Shown here: positions 49,527 through 56,892 of the stretch, piece after piece
Layout of the letters: each line of letters begins with the position of its first letter
Numbering within the stretch: position 1 is the stretch's first letter
DNA from: Pontibacter sp. HSC-14F20
GTDB taxonomy: Bacteria > Bacteroidota > Bacteroidia > Cytophagales > Hymenobacteraceae
Assembly (NCBI RefSeq): GCF_019599265.1
Contig: NZ_JAHZTC010000002.1
Coordinates: forward strand, 124,001-188,000
Direction of reading: 5' to 3'
Length of the DNA stretch: 64,000 nt
Translations under genes and position numbers: made by a program
Notes under the pieces: model-generated
Told to the model about the DNA's origin: nothing
What the model saw: only the letters and a program-made list of their open reading frames with translations
The model's database searches: none

Positions 49527-49892
49527 CTATTTGTACATCTGGTAAGTTTCTGTGCTGCTGGTTTTCGCAACACCATAATCTTCGTCATCCCGGAAGTTCA
49601 CCACACCTGATTTTATTGTTCTTTCATCTTCTCTAAGTTCCTGCGCTAGCTTTCCAATTTCCCTTGCAATTTGCTCTTTTTTAGCTGGACTTAAGTCATC
49701 AAATTTTGGGTCAATTAGTGATACAGTCAATTCATTATTGTTTTTGATGTTTATTTCAACTTCCGCTGTTTTATATTTTTCAGCGATAGATTTTTTAAGT
49801 TGATTCATGTATTTAAACTCTCCACTCATTTCTGAACAGCTGAATAAGGTAATTAGGAGAATCGTCAGAATTGCGGATTTGTATTTCTTCAT
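49527..49892 (-). CDS. Small lipoprotein, unknown function
   Basis: A 121-aa protein with a lipoprotein signal (KKYKSAILTILLITLFSC, lipobox Cys19). A mature part rich in K, E, N and D follows, with a helical YMNQLKKSIAEKYKTAEVEINI stretch. I do not recognise the family. The gene is clearly more AT-rich than the flanking chromosome, as are the next ones up to 51288, suggesting acquisition of this block. Confidence 0.6.
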   Translation of the reverse strand: MKKYKSAILTILLITLFSCSEMSGEFKYMNQLKKSIAEKYKTAEVEINIKNNNELTVSLIDPKFDDLSPAKKEQIAREIGKLAQELREDERTIKSGVVNFRDDEDYGVAKTSSTETYQMYK

Positions 49893-49934
49893 TTTGATGA
49901 TTTTAGCTCATTGGTAAAATTTAGAGGAACTAAC

Positions 49935-49984
49935 GCCCAACGTTACTAATGTAGCAGAAGCCCGAAGCGTAGCAAGGTTAAGGC
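49935..49984. repeat. attC-like structured site at the 3' end of an AT-rich gene
   Basis: GCCCAAC (fits RYYYAAC) at 49935-49941 faces GTTAAGGC at 49977-49984, overlapping the stop codon of the 180-aa gene. Inside are GTAGC direct repeats. This is the arrangement of an integron cassette attC site, but the site is short, the second core box is imperfect and no integrase is in the window. Confidence 0.2.
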
Positions 49985-50520
49985 TGAACTGGGTTGGAGT
50001 TTGTGTTGTTTTTATTTTTTTGCCCGTCCCACATTTCCTGAATCCGGCCCCAGCATTCAGTAGCCCATTGCTTCAACTGGTCAAGTGTTAGAGATTCATC
50101 ATTGCAATCAAAGATTTGGTAATCTGTTGCTGTTAAAGTCAATTCACCACCAGCAATTTCTTTAGAACTATTGCAATGAAGCACATAAGTAACTGGTCGG
50201 GAATAGGTATAGCTTTGAACTTCAAGCCCCAACTTCCCCATTGTCTGAGGGGCGTTTGTTGTTCTTTTCTCAGTTTCTCGAAGTGCAAGAGGCTTCAATT
50301 TGCTGGCTTCATCATCTTTGAACAGAAAGTACTCACACTGTAGATTACTACACCCTGACAACTCAACTTTTATTTGGTATTCCAATACGGCAGGGTTCCA
50401 TACCTGTCCCCAAGGAATCACAAACTCCAAAGTCAAAGCTTCCCTGTCTTTGCTCACACTCTTTATTTCTAAGTCGTGAAACATTGAAAACAGTTCTTCT
50501 ATTTCTTGTTGTCTATTCAT
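49978..50520 (-). CDS. Hypothetical protein in AT-rich block
   Basis: A 180-aa protein that I do not recognise. It appears soluble, with beta-rich composition (REALTLEFVIPWGQVWNPAVL, LEYQIKVELSG) and four to five cysteines (CSNLQCEYF, LHC, FDC, ATECW), and no signal peptide. The tail is Q/N/K-rich. An immunity-like or DUF-type role is possible but unsupported. Base composition is AT-rich relative to neighbours beyond the block. Confidence 0.6.
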   Translation of the reverse strand: MNRQQEIEELFSMFHDLEIKSVSKDREALTLEFVIPWGQVWNPAVLEYQIKVELSGCSNLQCEYFLFKDDEASKLKPLALRETEKRTTNAPQTMGKLGLEVQSYTYSRPVTYVLHCNSSKEIAGGELTLTATDYQIFDCNDESLTLDQLKQWATECWGRIQEMWDGQKNKNNTNSNPVQP

Positions 50521-50571
50521 GATTCCAATACATGCTGACGGCTTTGCCTAATAAGGTTTACGAGGTAGAGA

Positions 50572-50796
50572 CTAAGCATAACTTATAGGCTGGGCTGGGC
50601 GCAATTTTTTATTATTTATAGAGCAGCTAATTAATCCCGCTGCAAATAATATTGCACCTCCTACAAATGGGAAACCTGCCCCGACTATATCTTCAAGAAG
50701 TGGAGAAAACAAAAATGGCAAGCAATAAAGCATTCCTAATGCTCCTAGAGCCATTGAGATACAAGAGCCAATCAAAGCTAATTTCTTCATTTTCAT
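50572..50796 (-). CDS. Small two-helix membrane protein (possibly the tail of the interrupted Coq4-like frame)
   Basis: About 74 aa from the ATG at 50796 (MKMKKLALIGSC); ATG 50790 and GTG 50829 are alternatives. Two hydrophobic segments (about residues 6-28 and 38-60) are followed by a polar tail. It lies in exactly the same reading frame as the Coq4-like gene upstream. Without the TAA at 50968-50970, the frame would be open from 51288 to 50572. It may therefore be an independent small gene or a fused C-terminal part. Confidence 0.45.
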   Translation of the reverse strand: MKMKKLALIGSCISMALGALGMLYCLPFLFSPLLEDIVGAGFPFVGGAILFAAGLISCSINNKKLRPAQPISYA

Positions 50797-51288
50797 TTGT
50801 ATAATCTGTTCTACATTTCTTGTTCCCACTACTTTTTTTCTTAAATCTTCCGTGTTGAATCTCGCATACTGGTCGATTTGCCAGTTCTTTATCGGTTGAG
50901 AAGCAAATCCAGTTTTGAAGTCTTTATAGAATGTTTGCCATTTATGAGGAAGTAGTAAGAATCCGTATTAGAAGATAGCAAGACTTGGGATTGAGATATT
51001 ACCATTGCCTATCATAAAAGCCTGCATTCTTATTTCGTCAACCGGACTCATTTTGTAGTCCAGAAGCACGTGTTTAAGATCGTGAGATTCATAACCAGGG
51101 ACAAGCCTTAATTTATTTTTGGATAAGCACTCGGCAATATCCTTTCCTAGCATCCCTTTTTCTAACTCATGAAGCTTATCTACTTTCTTCTGATATTTTT
51201 CAATATTACTGAAGCGCTCAATTAACCAAACAGATAAGTGAAAAGAGAGAGTAATTATTAGTTGAGGAAAGTTAGATATCTTCTTCAT
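50797..51288 (-). pseudogene. Coq4-like gene interrupted by an in-frame stop
   Basis: The first 106 codons (51288-50968) give a protein with the Coq4-like HDxxH pattern: PGYESHDLKHVLLDYKM, followed by DEIRMQAFMIGNGN. After a single TAA (50968-50970) the same frame continues YGFLLLPHKWQTFYKDF... IDQYARFNTEDLRKKV. That is what a Coq4-like C-terminal half looks like. A nonsense mutation, a sequencing error or recoding are the options; a pseudogene is simplest. Coq4 proteins act in ubiquinone biosynthesis, but Bacteroidetes use menaquinone, so the role of this relative is unclear. Confidence 0.6.
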
Positions 51289-51694
51289 TTCTCTTGTTTA
51301 AAATTAGGCCTGACAAGTGTATAACAGGAGTACCTACTCCTGCTATCTGCGCTATGTTTAGAGTAGTGTTTGCCTTTGAATCAGGGCAGAATATAATGAG
51401 CCTCCGTTACTTTTATCTAGCTAATATAGGGATTTGCTATTGATTATCTAGTGGGCTCCCGATTTGTCCGACACACGAGTGTCATGCTCTTCAGTCTTGC
51501 TGCTTCTGTGCCCGAGCAGTGTCCGGATATACCTCAGGTTGTTGCCTGCTCCAAAAGATGTGTGGCAAAAAAGTACCAGAGTGTGTGCGGTGTGACCTTA
51601 GCCTTGTTACCGGTCCGCTCAACGTATGTCCGGAAGGCCGGACTAAATTAAGAAAATCAAGGTATAAGACCACCTGCTCAGGTATAGCCCAACA
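51289..51694. other. Intergenic region of about 400 bases with short dyads, no gene called
   Basis: Short ORFs in several frames (for example 51519-51743) cross the terminator downstream and show no family features. Hairpins are visible: GACAC-ACGA-GTGTC near 51468 and GTCCGG-AAGG-CCGGAC at 51628-51643. Nothing assignable was found. Confidence 0.4.
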
Positions 51695-51695
51695 A

Positions 51696-51726
51696 AAAAG
51701 CCATACCCTTTACAGGTATGGCTTTT
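51696..51726 (-). terminator. Terminator of the ferredoxin reductase-ferredoxin operon
   Basis: AAAAGCCATACC (51696-51707) pairs perfectly with GGTATGGCTTTT (51715-51726), with a 7-base loop. Read on the minus strand it ends in a T-run just after the ferredoxin gene. The A/T flanks make it bidirectional. Confidence 0.75.
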
Positions 51727-51753
51727 CAATTACTCAGGTATAGGGTATAGCAT

Positions 51754-52077
51754 CTAGGCTTCCGGCATCAGGCGTACCACCATCCCGTCGAAGTCGGATT
51801 TTATGCGCAACTGGCACGAGAGCCGACTTGTTGGGGTGACGTGTGGCAACGTTTCGAGCATATAGGCCTCGTCGTCACCAGGCTCGGGTAATTCACCGCT
51901 TTGCAGTACCTCCACGTGGCAGGTGGCGCAAATGGCCATACCACCGCAAATGGCGGGTACGTCCAGCTCGTTCGCTTTCATCACTTCCATCACCGAAAGG
52001 CCCATGTCAGTAGGTGCCTCCAGCGTCACGCGGCTACCGTCGGGCAGCTCCACGTGTATGTTAATCAGTTCCTCCAT
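51754..52077 (-). CDS. [2Fe-2S] ferredoxin (adrenodoxin/ISC type)
   Basis: A 107-aa electron carrier. The cluster ligands are Cys44, Cys50, Cys53 and Cys88 in ICGGMAICATC (C-x5-C-x2-C) and LSCQL. This is the vertebrate/ISC-type spacing rather than plant type. The ATG at 52077 shares one base with the TAA stop of the reductase gene (TAATG), so translation is coupled. The longer in-frame start at 52191 lies inside the reductase gene and was rejected. It probably accepts electrons from the adjacent reductase. Confidence 0.93.
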   Translation of the reverse strand: MEELINIHVELPDGSRVTLEAPTDMGLSVMEVMKANELDVPAICGGMAICATCHVEVLQSGELPEPGDDEAYMLETLPHVTPTSRLSCQLRIKSDFDGMVVRLMPEA

Positions 52078-53090
52078 TAGCTTAGCTCCTGTATGCCGTT
52101 TACAGTGGTGTACTTGAGCACAAACTTCTTGTCCGGATAAATAACATTGTAAGCACTCTGAGCCATCAATGCCGATTCGTGGAAGCCGCACAGAATAAGC
52201 TTAAGCTTGCCCGGATAAGTGTTGATGTCGCCGATGGCGTATACGCCCGGTATATTGGTAGAGTAGTCTACGGTGTTCACCACAATGGCGCCTTTTTCCA
52301 GTTCCAGTCCCCAGTTCTCGAGCGGACCAAGCTTCGGCACCAGTCCGAAAAGCGGAATAAAATAGTCGGTCTCGATCTGATGCTCGGTCTGGTTGTCGAT
52401 GAGTACGGTCACGCCGTCCAGTTTGCCATTACCCTGCACTTGCGTCACGTTCGACTTCAGCAGCAATTTTATCTGCCCTTCTTCAGCCAGGGTCAGCACT
52501 TTTTCAGCAGATTCCGGAGCTCCCCTGAAGGTAGAGCCACGATGAACGAGCGTCAGTTCTTCAGCCACACCAGCCAGGTATATCGCCCAGTCCAGGGCAG
52601 AGTCGCCGCCGCCGGCCAGCACCACTTTTTTACTGCGGAACAATTCCGGGTCGCGCACCATGTAGGTCACGCCTTTTCCTTCAAAGCTTTCGAGGCTTTC
52701 GATGGCTGGTTTGCGCGGCTCAAAAGAACCTAGTCCGCCAGCAATGGCTACTACCTTGCAGGCAATTTCAGTGCCCTCGGATGTGCGCACAATGAATGAT
52801 CCGTCTTCCTGCTTTTCGAGTTCTTCCACACGCTCTCCCAATGTGAAAGTAGGGTGGAAAGGCTCGATCTGCTTCATCAGGTTATCTACCAGCTCACCGG
52901 CCAGTATCGACGGGAAACCAGGTATATCGTAGATCGGTTTTTTAGGGTATATCTCGGCTAGCTGTCCGCCTACTACTGGCAGGGCATCTACCACGTGGCA
53001 GCGCATCTTGAGCAGACCCGCCTCAAATACAGCAAACAGGCCCACCGGACCTGCGCCCACAATACATATATCAGTTGTTATTCTGTCCAT
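52077..53090 (-). CDS. Ferredoxin-NAD(P)H reductase, thioredoxin-reductase-like
   Basis: A 337-aa flavoprotein of the TrxR-like FNR type. The FAD-binding GAGPVGLFA lies near the N-terminus, VLAGGGDSALDWA is the NADPH-binding loop, and GVYAIGDINTYPGKLKLI the C-terminal FAD motif. The CxxC redox motif of true thioredoxin reductases is absent, as expected for this ferredoxin reductase group. It is fused in translation to the ferredoxin gene by a 1-base overlap, strengthening the assignment. Confidence 0.92.
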   Translation of the reverse strand: MDRITTDICIVGAGPVGLFAVFEAGLLKMRCHVVDALPVVGGQLAEIYPKKPIYDIPGFPSILAGELVDNLMKQIEPFHPTFTLGERVEELEKQEDGSFIVRTSEGTEIACKVVAIAGGLGSFEPRKPAIESLESFEGKGVTYMVRDPELFRSKKVVLAGGGDSALDWAIYLAGVAEELTLVHRGSTFRGAPESAEKVLTLAEEGQIKLLLKSNVTQVQGNGKLDGVTVLIDNQTEHQIETDYFIPLFGLVPKLGPLENWGLELEKGAIVVNTVDYSTNIPGVYAIGDINTYPGKLKLILCGFHESALMAQSAYNVIYPDKKFVLKYTTVNGIQELS

Positions 53091-53170
53091 TTAAAATTGT
53101 CTTTTGATCAATCAATTTTCTACCGTAAAGATACGGCCCTGTGTTAAGCATCCATAGCAATTTCTATTAT

Positions 53171-53222
53171 AAAATGGGGCGACTCACAGCATCAGCCGTA
53201 AACCGCCCCATTCCTGCAGAAC
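53171..53222 (-). terminator. Terminator of the membrane-protein cluster
   Basis: CGCCCCATT (53214-53222) pairs perfectly with AATGGGGCG (53173-53181). On the minus strand the stem is followed by TTTTATA. It lies 10 bases after the last gene of the cluster. Confidence 0.6.
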
Positions 53223-53231
53223 CAGATGTGA

Positions 53232-53510
53232 TCAAATAAGTGCTTTGTCCAGCATATCGCCCAGGTCGCTCACGCCTAAGGTGAACATGAACAGTACGAC
53301 AGCCAGTATGATTTTAACCACCACAGGTATAGCGAAGCCCAGGTGTCGCTTCAGGTATAGGTTAGCAGGCGGTAGATAGACCAGCGAGAGCAACAGGTAT
53401 ACGAGACCGGGAACGGGGTGCACCAGCACCAGGTTCAGGACACCAACTGCTGCGACTACCAGGCCGAAAAACCAGCCGAGTAGGGAATAATTTAAGGTAT
53501 GTGCTCTCAT
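53232..53510 (-). CDS. Small membrane protein, paralogue of the 53864-54151 gene
   Basis: A 92-aa protein with three hydrophobic helices. It resembles the gene two positions upstream: both share a WxFGL...A.G..N opening, an LLSL.Y.PP motif, an IP.VV.I stretch and an LGV..L.D..D end. The ATG at 53510 (MRAHTLNYSLLGW) is preferred to the longer 53573 start, which overlaps the upstream gene. Last gene of the winged-helix-regulator cluster. Function unknown. Confidence 0.65.
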   Translation of the reverse strand: MRAHTLNYSLLGWFFGLVVAAVGVLNLVLVHPVPGLVYLLLSLVYLPPANLYLKRHLGFAIPVVVKIILAVVLFMFTLGVSDLGDMLDKALI

Positions 53511-53521
53511 AATGTTATTGT

Positions 53522-53812
53522 TTAACTTCCTGCAAATGGGGTTCCGAAAATACCAACAGCCAACTCTGCCCAAATGAGGAAGAAGGCCAGTAGAATGAGC
53601 CCGATGATGACGAGCCGGGATTCGGTATTTCTAACTTTCCGGATCACCAACTCAGCCATAAGTCCGGTACTAAGCAACAGGATGCCCATGATTACAAAAT
53701 CACGCAGATCCCATTCTACTTCGTTGGTGAATTGCATGGCGATGAACGGGATGAGGAGCAGAAACGCTACTGTGAGCACAATGCTGATTAATCTTTTGTT
53801 TTGCGTTACCAT
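53522..53812 (-). CDS. Small three-helix membrane protein
   Basis: A 96-aa protein with hydrophobic helices at about residues 9-28, 40-56 and 66-88. A conserved-looking charged loop (RKVRNTESR) precedes the last helix. It lies between the two paralogous small membrane proteins, with gaps of 51 and 11 bases. It is similar in pattern to small membrane proteins commonly found with winged-helix regulators in Bacteroidetes, but I do not recognise a named family. Confidence 0.6.
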   Translation of the reverse strand: MVTQNKRLISIVLTVAFLLLIPFIAMQFTNEVEWDLRDFVIMGILLLSTGLMAELVIRKVRNTESRLVIIGLILLAFFLIWAELAVGIFGTPFAGS

Positions 53813-53863
53813 ATCTGTTTTTGTTTATGATGAAAATGCTTTGTTTTTCTGAATTCTGAAAAG

Positions 53864-54151
53864 TTAAAAGTCCAGCAGCATCAGGTCGATCTTATCAAAA
53901 AGTTCGGCCACACCCAGCGCCGACCAGATGATAATAATCCCTATGAAGATTCTGACAACCAATGGGATAGTATAGGCCGTTGACTCTCTCAGAACAGCAG
54001 CCATAGGAGGGAAGTAGGCAAGTGATAGCAGGATAATAAACAGACCATAGCCGGCATCGTTGCCCCAGAAAGTATTGATAAAACCGATCGCCAGAAAGAG
54101 GAAGCCAAACAGCCAGCTGAAGATACTTCCGATATGCAATGTTTTTTCCAT
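53864..54151 (-). CDS. Small membrane protein, paralogue of the 53232-53510 gene
   Basis: A 95-aa protein with three to four hydrophobic segments (IFSWLFGFLFLAIGFINTFW, LFIILLSLAYFPPM, IPLVVRIFIGIIIIWSALGV). It aligns along its length with the 53232-53510 product, especially at LLSLxYxPP and IPxVVxI, so the cluster contains a local duplication with one gene in between. It lies 41 bases after the DUF4153-like gene. Function unknown. Confidence 0.65.
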   Translation of the reverse strand: MEKTLHIGSIFSWLFGFLFLAIGFINTFWGNDAGYGLFIILLSLAYFPPMAAVLRESTAYTIPLVVRIFIGIIIIWSALGVAELFDKIDLMLLDF

Positions 54152-54192
54152 AAGGTGTTTTGGTGTTATGATGAAGAGAATTTTAGGACTGC

Positions 54193-55434
54193 TTATTCGA
54201 ACCCGAAAATGAGTGGAAAGAGGAACACGACCAAGATGGTCCAGATAAAGTACACCGGAATGTAGAGCACAATGGAACGCCCGACCTCGGTAATGGCAGC
54301 CTTTCGGGTGGCTGCTTTAAAGAGCATGACTGTAACGATGAGAAGGTGAACCAGCATGAGCACATTTCCGCCCATCACAGCTACTCTGTTTGGCGTAATC
54401 CCCCATTCCGAAATCCGGAAGGAAATAGCCGACAGCGCGATGCCATTCACGACCACCGTCACGACTGAGAGTAGCAGCAAAACCCACACACCCGAAGCAT
54501 TGCCTGACCGGTTTGAGCTCTCAGCCACCGAGAAGAAAATCAGGGCCATCACCCCGATCAGGAGCACGTTGAACAACAGCAGAAACTCCCGGTCGTTGTA
54601 AGGGTCCTTGCCAGAATAGATGATGGCCCCCAGGTAGATGATCAGCATCACCAGCACCAGCGGACTGAAAATCTTGGCAATCACCGGCGACACTTTGTTC
54701 ACCAGTTGCGGGTTGTTCTGGGTCAGGTAGGCCGCGACGATGGGAACAGCCGGCAAACCAAAGGCTACAATGTATTCAAAGTAAAACTCCTCGATCCGGA
54801 GCCCGATCAGCGCAAACAAGCCAATCGTTATACCTGTCATCATGCCACCGGCTATCACCAGCAGCGCCGACATTACTGCCAGGTCGCCGTTGAAGCGCAG
54901 GTAGCTGAGGCGCTTGTCGGCCAGGTGAAGTTCGTTGCCGGTGAATGAAACCCCCAACAGGACCCATAGTAATAAAGGCAAATGAATGCAACCCAGCACC
55001 AGGGTGTCGCTCTGGTTGTCGGGTAGTAAGTTGATGTAAACCAGGCAAACGGCCGTGATGCCACCGATAAAAGCGATTCGGTTCGCCGGTAGGTTGTTCC
55101 GCCAGGCGAAGTAGGCCATCAGGGGCGGCAGCACAAAAAAGCTGAGGTTACGCGGGTAGTAAAACGCTTCGCTGATCGGGAAAATGGCGGGCAGCTTAAC
55201 GAGTATACCTGCTACAAGCGCCGCAATCACCACAAACAAAAATTCCCGGTTGAAGCGCCAGAAAACATCCTCTGCTTCGTAGTTCAGTCTTTCGTGCCAG
55301 AAGCCAGCCAGCGCTGTATCCTGTACCTGCGGGTAAATGCCGCTGAACTCCTGCTTAAATCCTGTCTTGTTGGACCGGTACAGCTTCTCCAGCTGCCCGG
55401 GGTTGTCAAGGTGCGATAGTATTTGCTCTTTCAT
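54193..55434 (-). CDS. DUF4153-like multi-spanning membrane protein
   Basis: A 413-aa protein with a polar N-terminus of about 65 residues followed by about ten transmembrane helices. Signature-like stretches are AYFAWRNNLPANR, FALIGLRIEEFYFEYIVAFGLPAVPIVAAYL and KVSPVIAKIFSPLVLVMLI, the last typical of DUF4153 proteins. The function is unknown. It is co-directional with, and probably co-transcribed from, the winged-helix-regulated cluster. Confidence 0.7.
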   Translation of the reverse strand: MKEQILSHLDNPGQLEKLYRSNKTGFKQEFSGIYPQVQDTALAGFWHERLNYEAEDVFWRFNREFLFVVIAALVAGILVKLPAIFPISEAFYYPRNLSFFVLPPLMAYFAWRNNLPANRIAFIGGITAVCLVYINLLPDNQSDTLVLGCIHLPLLLWVLLGVSFTGNELHLADKRLSYLRFNGDLAVMSALLVIAGGMMTGITIGLFALIGLRIEEFYFEYIVAFGLPAVPIVAAYLTQNNPQLVNKVSPVIAKIFSPLVLVMLIIYLGAIIYSGKDPYNDREFLLLFNVLLIGVMALIFFSVAESSNRSGNASGVWVLLLLSVVTVVVNGIALSAISFRISEWGITPNRVAVMGGNVLMLVHLLIVTVMLFKAATRKAAITEVGRSIVLYIPVYFIWTILVVFLFPLIFGFE

Positions 55435-55483
55435 AGGGTTATACCTGTAATGTTTTTTATCGGAATAAATGCAGTGAAAAGGT

Positions 55484-55822
55484 CTAGTCCCACAGCGTAC
55501 CGGCCAAACCTAGTACAGAGCCGAGCCAAAGACCTACCACATAAATCAGCACACTCAGCACCACTGCGATGCCCTTGTGCAGGCCGAGACTGCGGTGATA
55601 ATGGAGGAGCATGTAGTTAATAAAGCCGCCAAGTGCACCAGCCATTGTAACAACGAAGAGTGGCCGCAGCATCCACAACTTCCCCCAGGCCGGGTCTGGA
55701 GATTGGACACCCGCCAGAAAAAGTGCGATGAGGGCTAATCCGAAGGCGGCGCCTGTCAGGGCGCGTCTACCTGCTGCAGCGGGCTGTGCAGGTTGGTTTT
55801 GATATTCATTTTGCTGTACCAT
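55484..55822 (-). CDS. Small three-helix membrane protein, unknown function
   Basis: A 112-aa protein with a Q/N/A-rich N-terminus (residues 2-17) followed by three hydrophobic helices (about 24-42, 52-70 and 82-105). The perfect inverted repeat TACTTTGA-N3-TCAAAGTA lies 48-66 bases before its start. That suggests direct control by the winged-helix regulator encoded just upstream. Family unknown. Confidence 0.6.
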   Translation of the reverse strand: MVQQNEYQNQPAQPAAAGRRALTGAAFGLALIALFLAGVQSPDPAWGKLWMLRPLFVVTMAGALGGFINYMLLHYHRSLGLHKGIAVVLSVLIYVVGLWLGSVLGLAGTLWD

Positions 55823-55869
55823 GTTACTGCTGTGTTATAGTTTATACTTCTTTTTATTAGTTATTAAAG

Positions 55870-55888
55870 TACTTTGAACTTCAAAGTA
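55870..55888. promoter_or_regulatory. Operator candidate TACTTTGA-ACT-TCAAAGTA
   Basis: A perfect 8-bp inverted repeat with a 3-base spacer lies between the regulator stop and the next membrane-protein start. The same sequence, with one changed base and a different spacer, overlaps the promoter at 56851-56869. Two copies flanking a regulator gene strongly suggest its binding sites. Confidence 0.65.
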
Positions 55889-55903
55889 AAGCGACAAAAA
55901 AAA

Positions 55904-56212
55904 TTAATCGCTCTGTCTGTTGTTTAAAATCAATTGTTCCAAAGCATCCAGGTGACTTTTGAAAGCTTCCCGACCGGCATCCGTTGCGTGGTAGGTGGTG
56001 TTGGGTTTACGGCCAACAAACTGTTTTTCTACTTGCAGGTACCTGGCTTCTTCCAGCGCCCGCAGGTGACTGGCCAGGTTGCCATCGGTCAGTTGCAAGG
56101 TTTCTTTCAGGGTATTGAAATCCACCCTGTCGTCCACCAGCAGCACCGACATAATGCCCAGTCGCGCCTTGCTTTCGAAGGCTTTGTTTATATTTTCCAG
56201 ATACTCTTTCAC
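55904..56212 (-). CDS. Winged-helix transcriptional regulator (MarR/HTH_34-like)
   Basis: A 102-aa DNA-binding protein. The fold is helix-helix-winged helix: KARLGIMSVLLVDDRVDFNTLKETL, then the recognition region LTDGNLASHLRALEEARY, then the wing VEKQFVGRKPNTTYHAT. It belongs to the small winged-helix group related to MarR/PadR regulators. I use the GTG at 56212, seven bases after the upstream stop, because homologues begin VKEYLENINKAFESK. The ATG at 56254 would overlap the upstream gene by 35 bases. Operator-like repeats lie on both sides of the regulator-membrane gene pair. Confidence 0.8.
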   Translation of the reverse strand: MKEYLENINKAFESKARLGIMSVLLVDDRVDFNTLKETLQLTDGNLASHLRALEEARYLQVEKQFVGRKPNTTYHATDAGREAFKSHLDALEQLILNNRQSD

Positions 56213-56219
56213 CGGTCTG

Positions 56220-56843
56220 CTAGCGTTCGTATTTAAAGTACACCAGCGCGCCATACACTATGTGCAACATGCCAAAACCCACGGTCCAGAGCATCAGGCC
56301 ATAGCTGACATATACACTGGCAATCAAGCCGATAATAATCTGTATGATGCCCAGGTAGCGAATATCACCTAAGGTATACTTGCTACCGTTGAGCAGGGCC
56401 AGGCCGTAAAAAACCAGCATGGCAGGTGCTACCAGGTATAAGATGCCATGGTAAAGCAGGACAGTACAGAAAACACCACCAGCAGCCAAAGGTATAGCCA
56501 GGTTCACCAGCAAACGCTTCGACTGGTTGTCCCAGGTGCGTTGGTTCTTTTTGCGGGCATTGCGCGCCGTAAAATAAGTGGCGGTACCAAAGGCCAGCAC
56601 CAATACCCCAACCGCTACCGCCAACACAAAAAAGATATTCTCACGACTGAATTTACTGGCCAGATCGTTGTAATAATTGATGTTGTGCTGCGTAAAGTAC
56701 CACTTTACCAAAGCCGCACCGGCAAGTGCCGACAAGCCTGCAAATACGCCGGACAATCCGCTCAGGGAGATAAAGCGGGAGGAGCGATCCATGATGCTGC
56801 GGATCTCGTGCAGGGCTTGTAACTGGTCTTGCTGTTGATTCAT
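56220..56843 (-). CDS. Six-helix membrane protein, operon partner of the winged-helix regulator
   Basis: A 207-aa protein. It starts with a short amphipathic region (QLQALHEIRSIMDRSSRFISLSGLSG) and has about six transmembrane helices (from residue about 28 to the C-terminus). A basic loop (ARNARKKNQRTWDNQSK) lies mid-protein. Similar proteins paired with small winged-helix regulators are frequent in Bacteroidetes; the function is unknown. A full promoter with an overlapping operator-like repeat lies 20 bases upstream of the start. Confidence 0.7.
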   Translation of the reverse strand: MNQQQDQLQALHEIRSIMDRSSRFISLSGLSGVFAGLSALAGAALVKWYFTQHNINYYNDLASKFSRENIFFVLAVAVGVLVLAFGTATYFTARNARKKNQRTWDNQSKRLLVNLAIPLAAGGVFCTVLLYHGILYLVAPAMLVFYGLALLNGSKYTLGDIRYLGIIQIIIGLIASVYVSYGLMLWTVGFGMLHIVYGALVYFKYER

Positions 56844-56850
56844 TGTAAAG

Positions 56851-56869
56851 TACTTTGAGTTTCAAAGTT
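56851..56869. promoter_or_regulatory. Operator candidate TACTTTGA-GTT-TCAAAGTT
   Basis: Second copy of the inverted repeat found at 55870-55888 (one mismatch in the right arm). It overlaps the -7 element of the promoter at 56863-56892, a classic repressor position. Confidence 0.65.
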
Positions 56870-56892
56870 AATACGGGTTTACGTAAAGTCAA
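56863..56892 (-). promoter_or_regulatory. Bacteroidetes-type promoter (TTG-N19-TAACTTTG)
   Basis: On the minus strand TTG (56892-56890), a 19-base spacer and TAACTTTG (56870-56863) match the -33/-7 consensus, including the spacing. It serves the six-helix membrane protein and regulator genes and is overlapped by the operator candidate. Confidence 0.65.

Noticed and set aside
50572-50829. GTG start at 50829 for the small membrane protein
   Set aside because: The codons before 50796 continue the Coq4-like reading frame and look like the end of that protein rather than a new N-terminus.
51519-51743. Small Cys-containing ORF before the ferredoxin operon
   Set aside because: It overlaps the terminator and short dyads and has no family motif. 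Competing ORFs exist in other frames.
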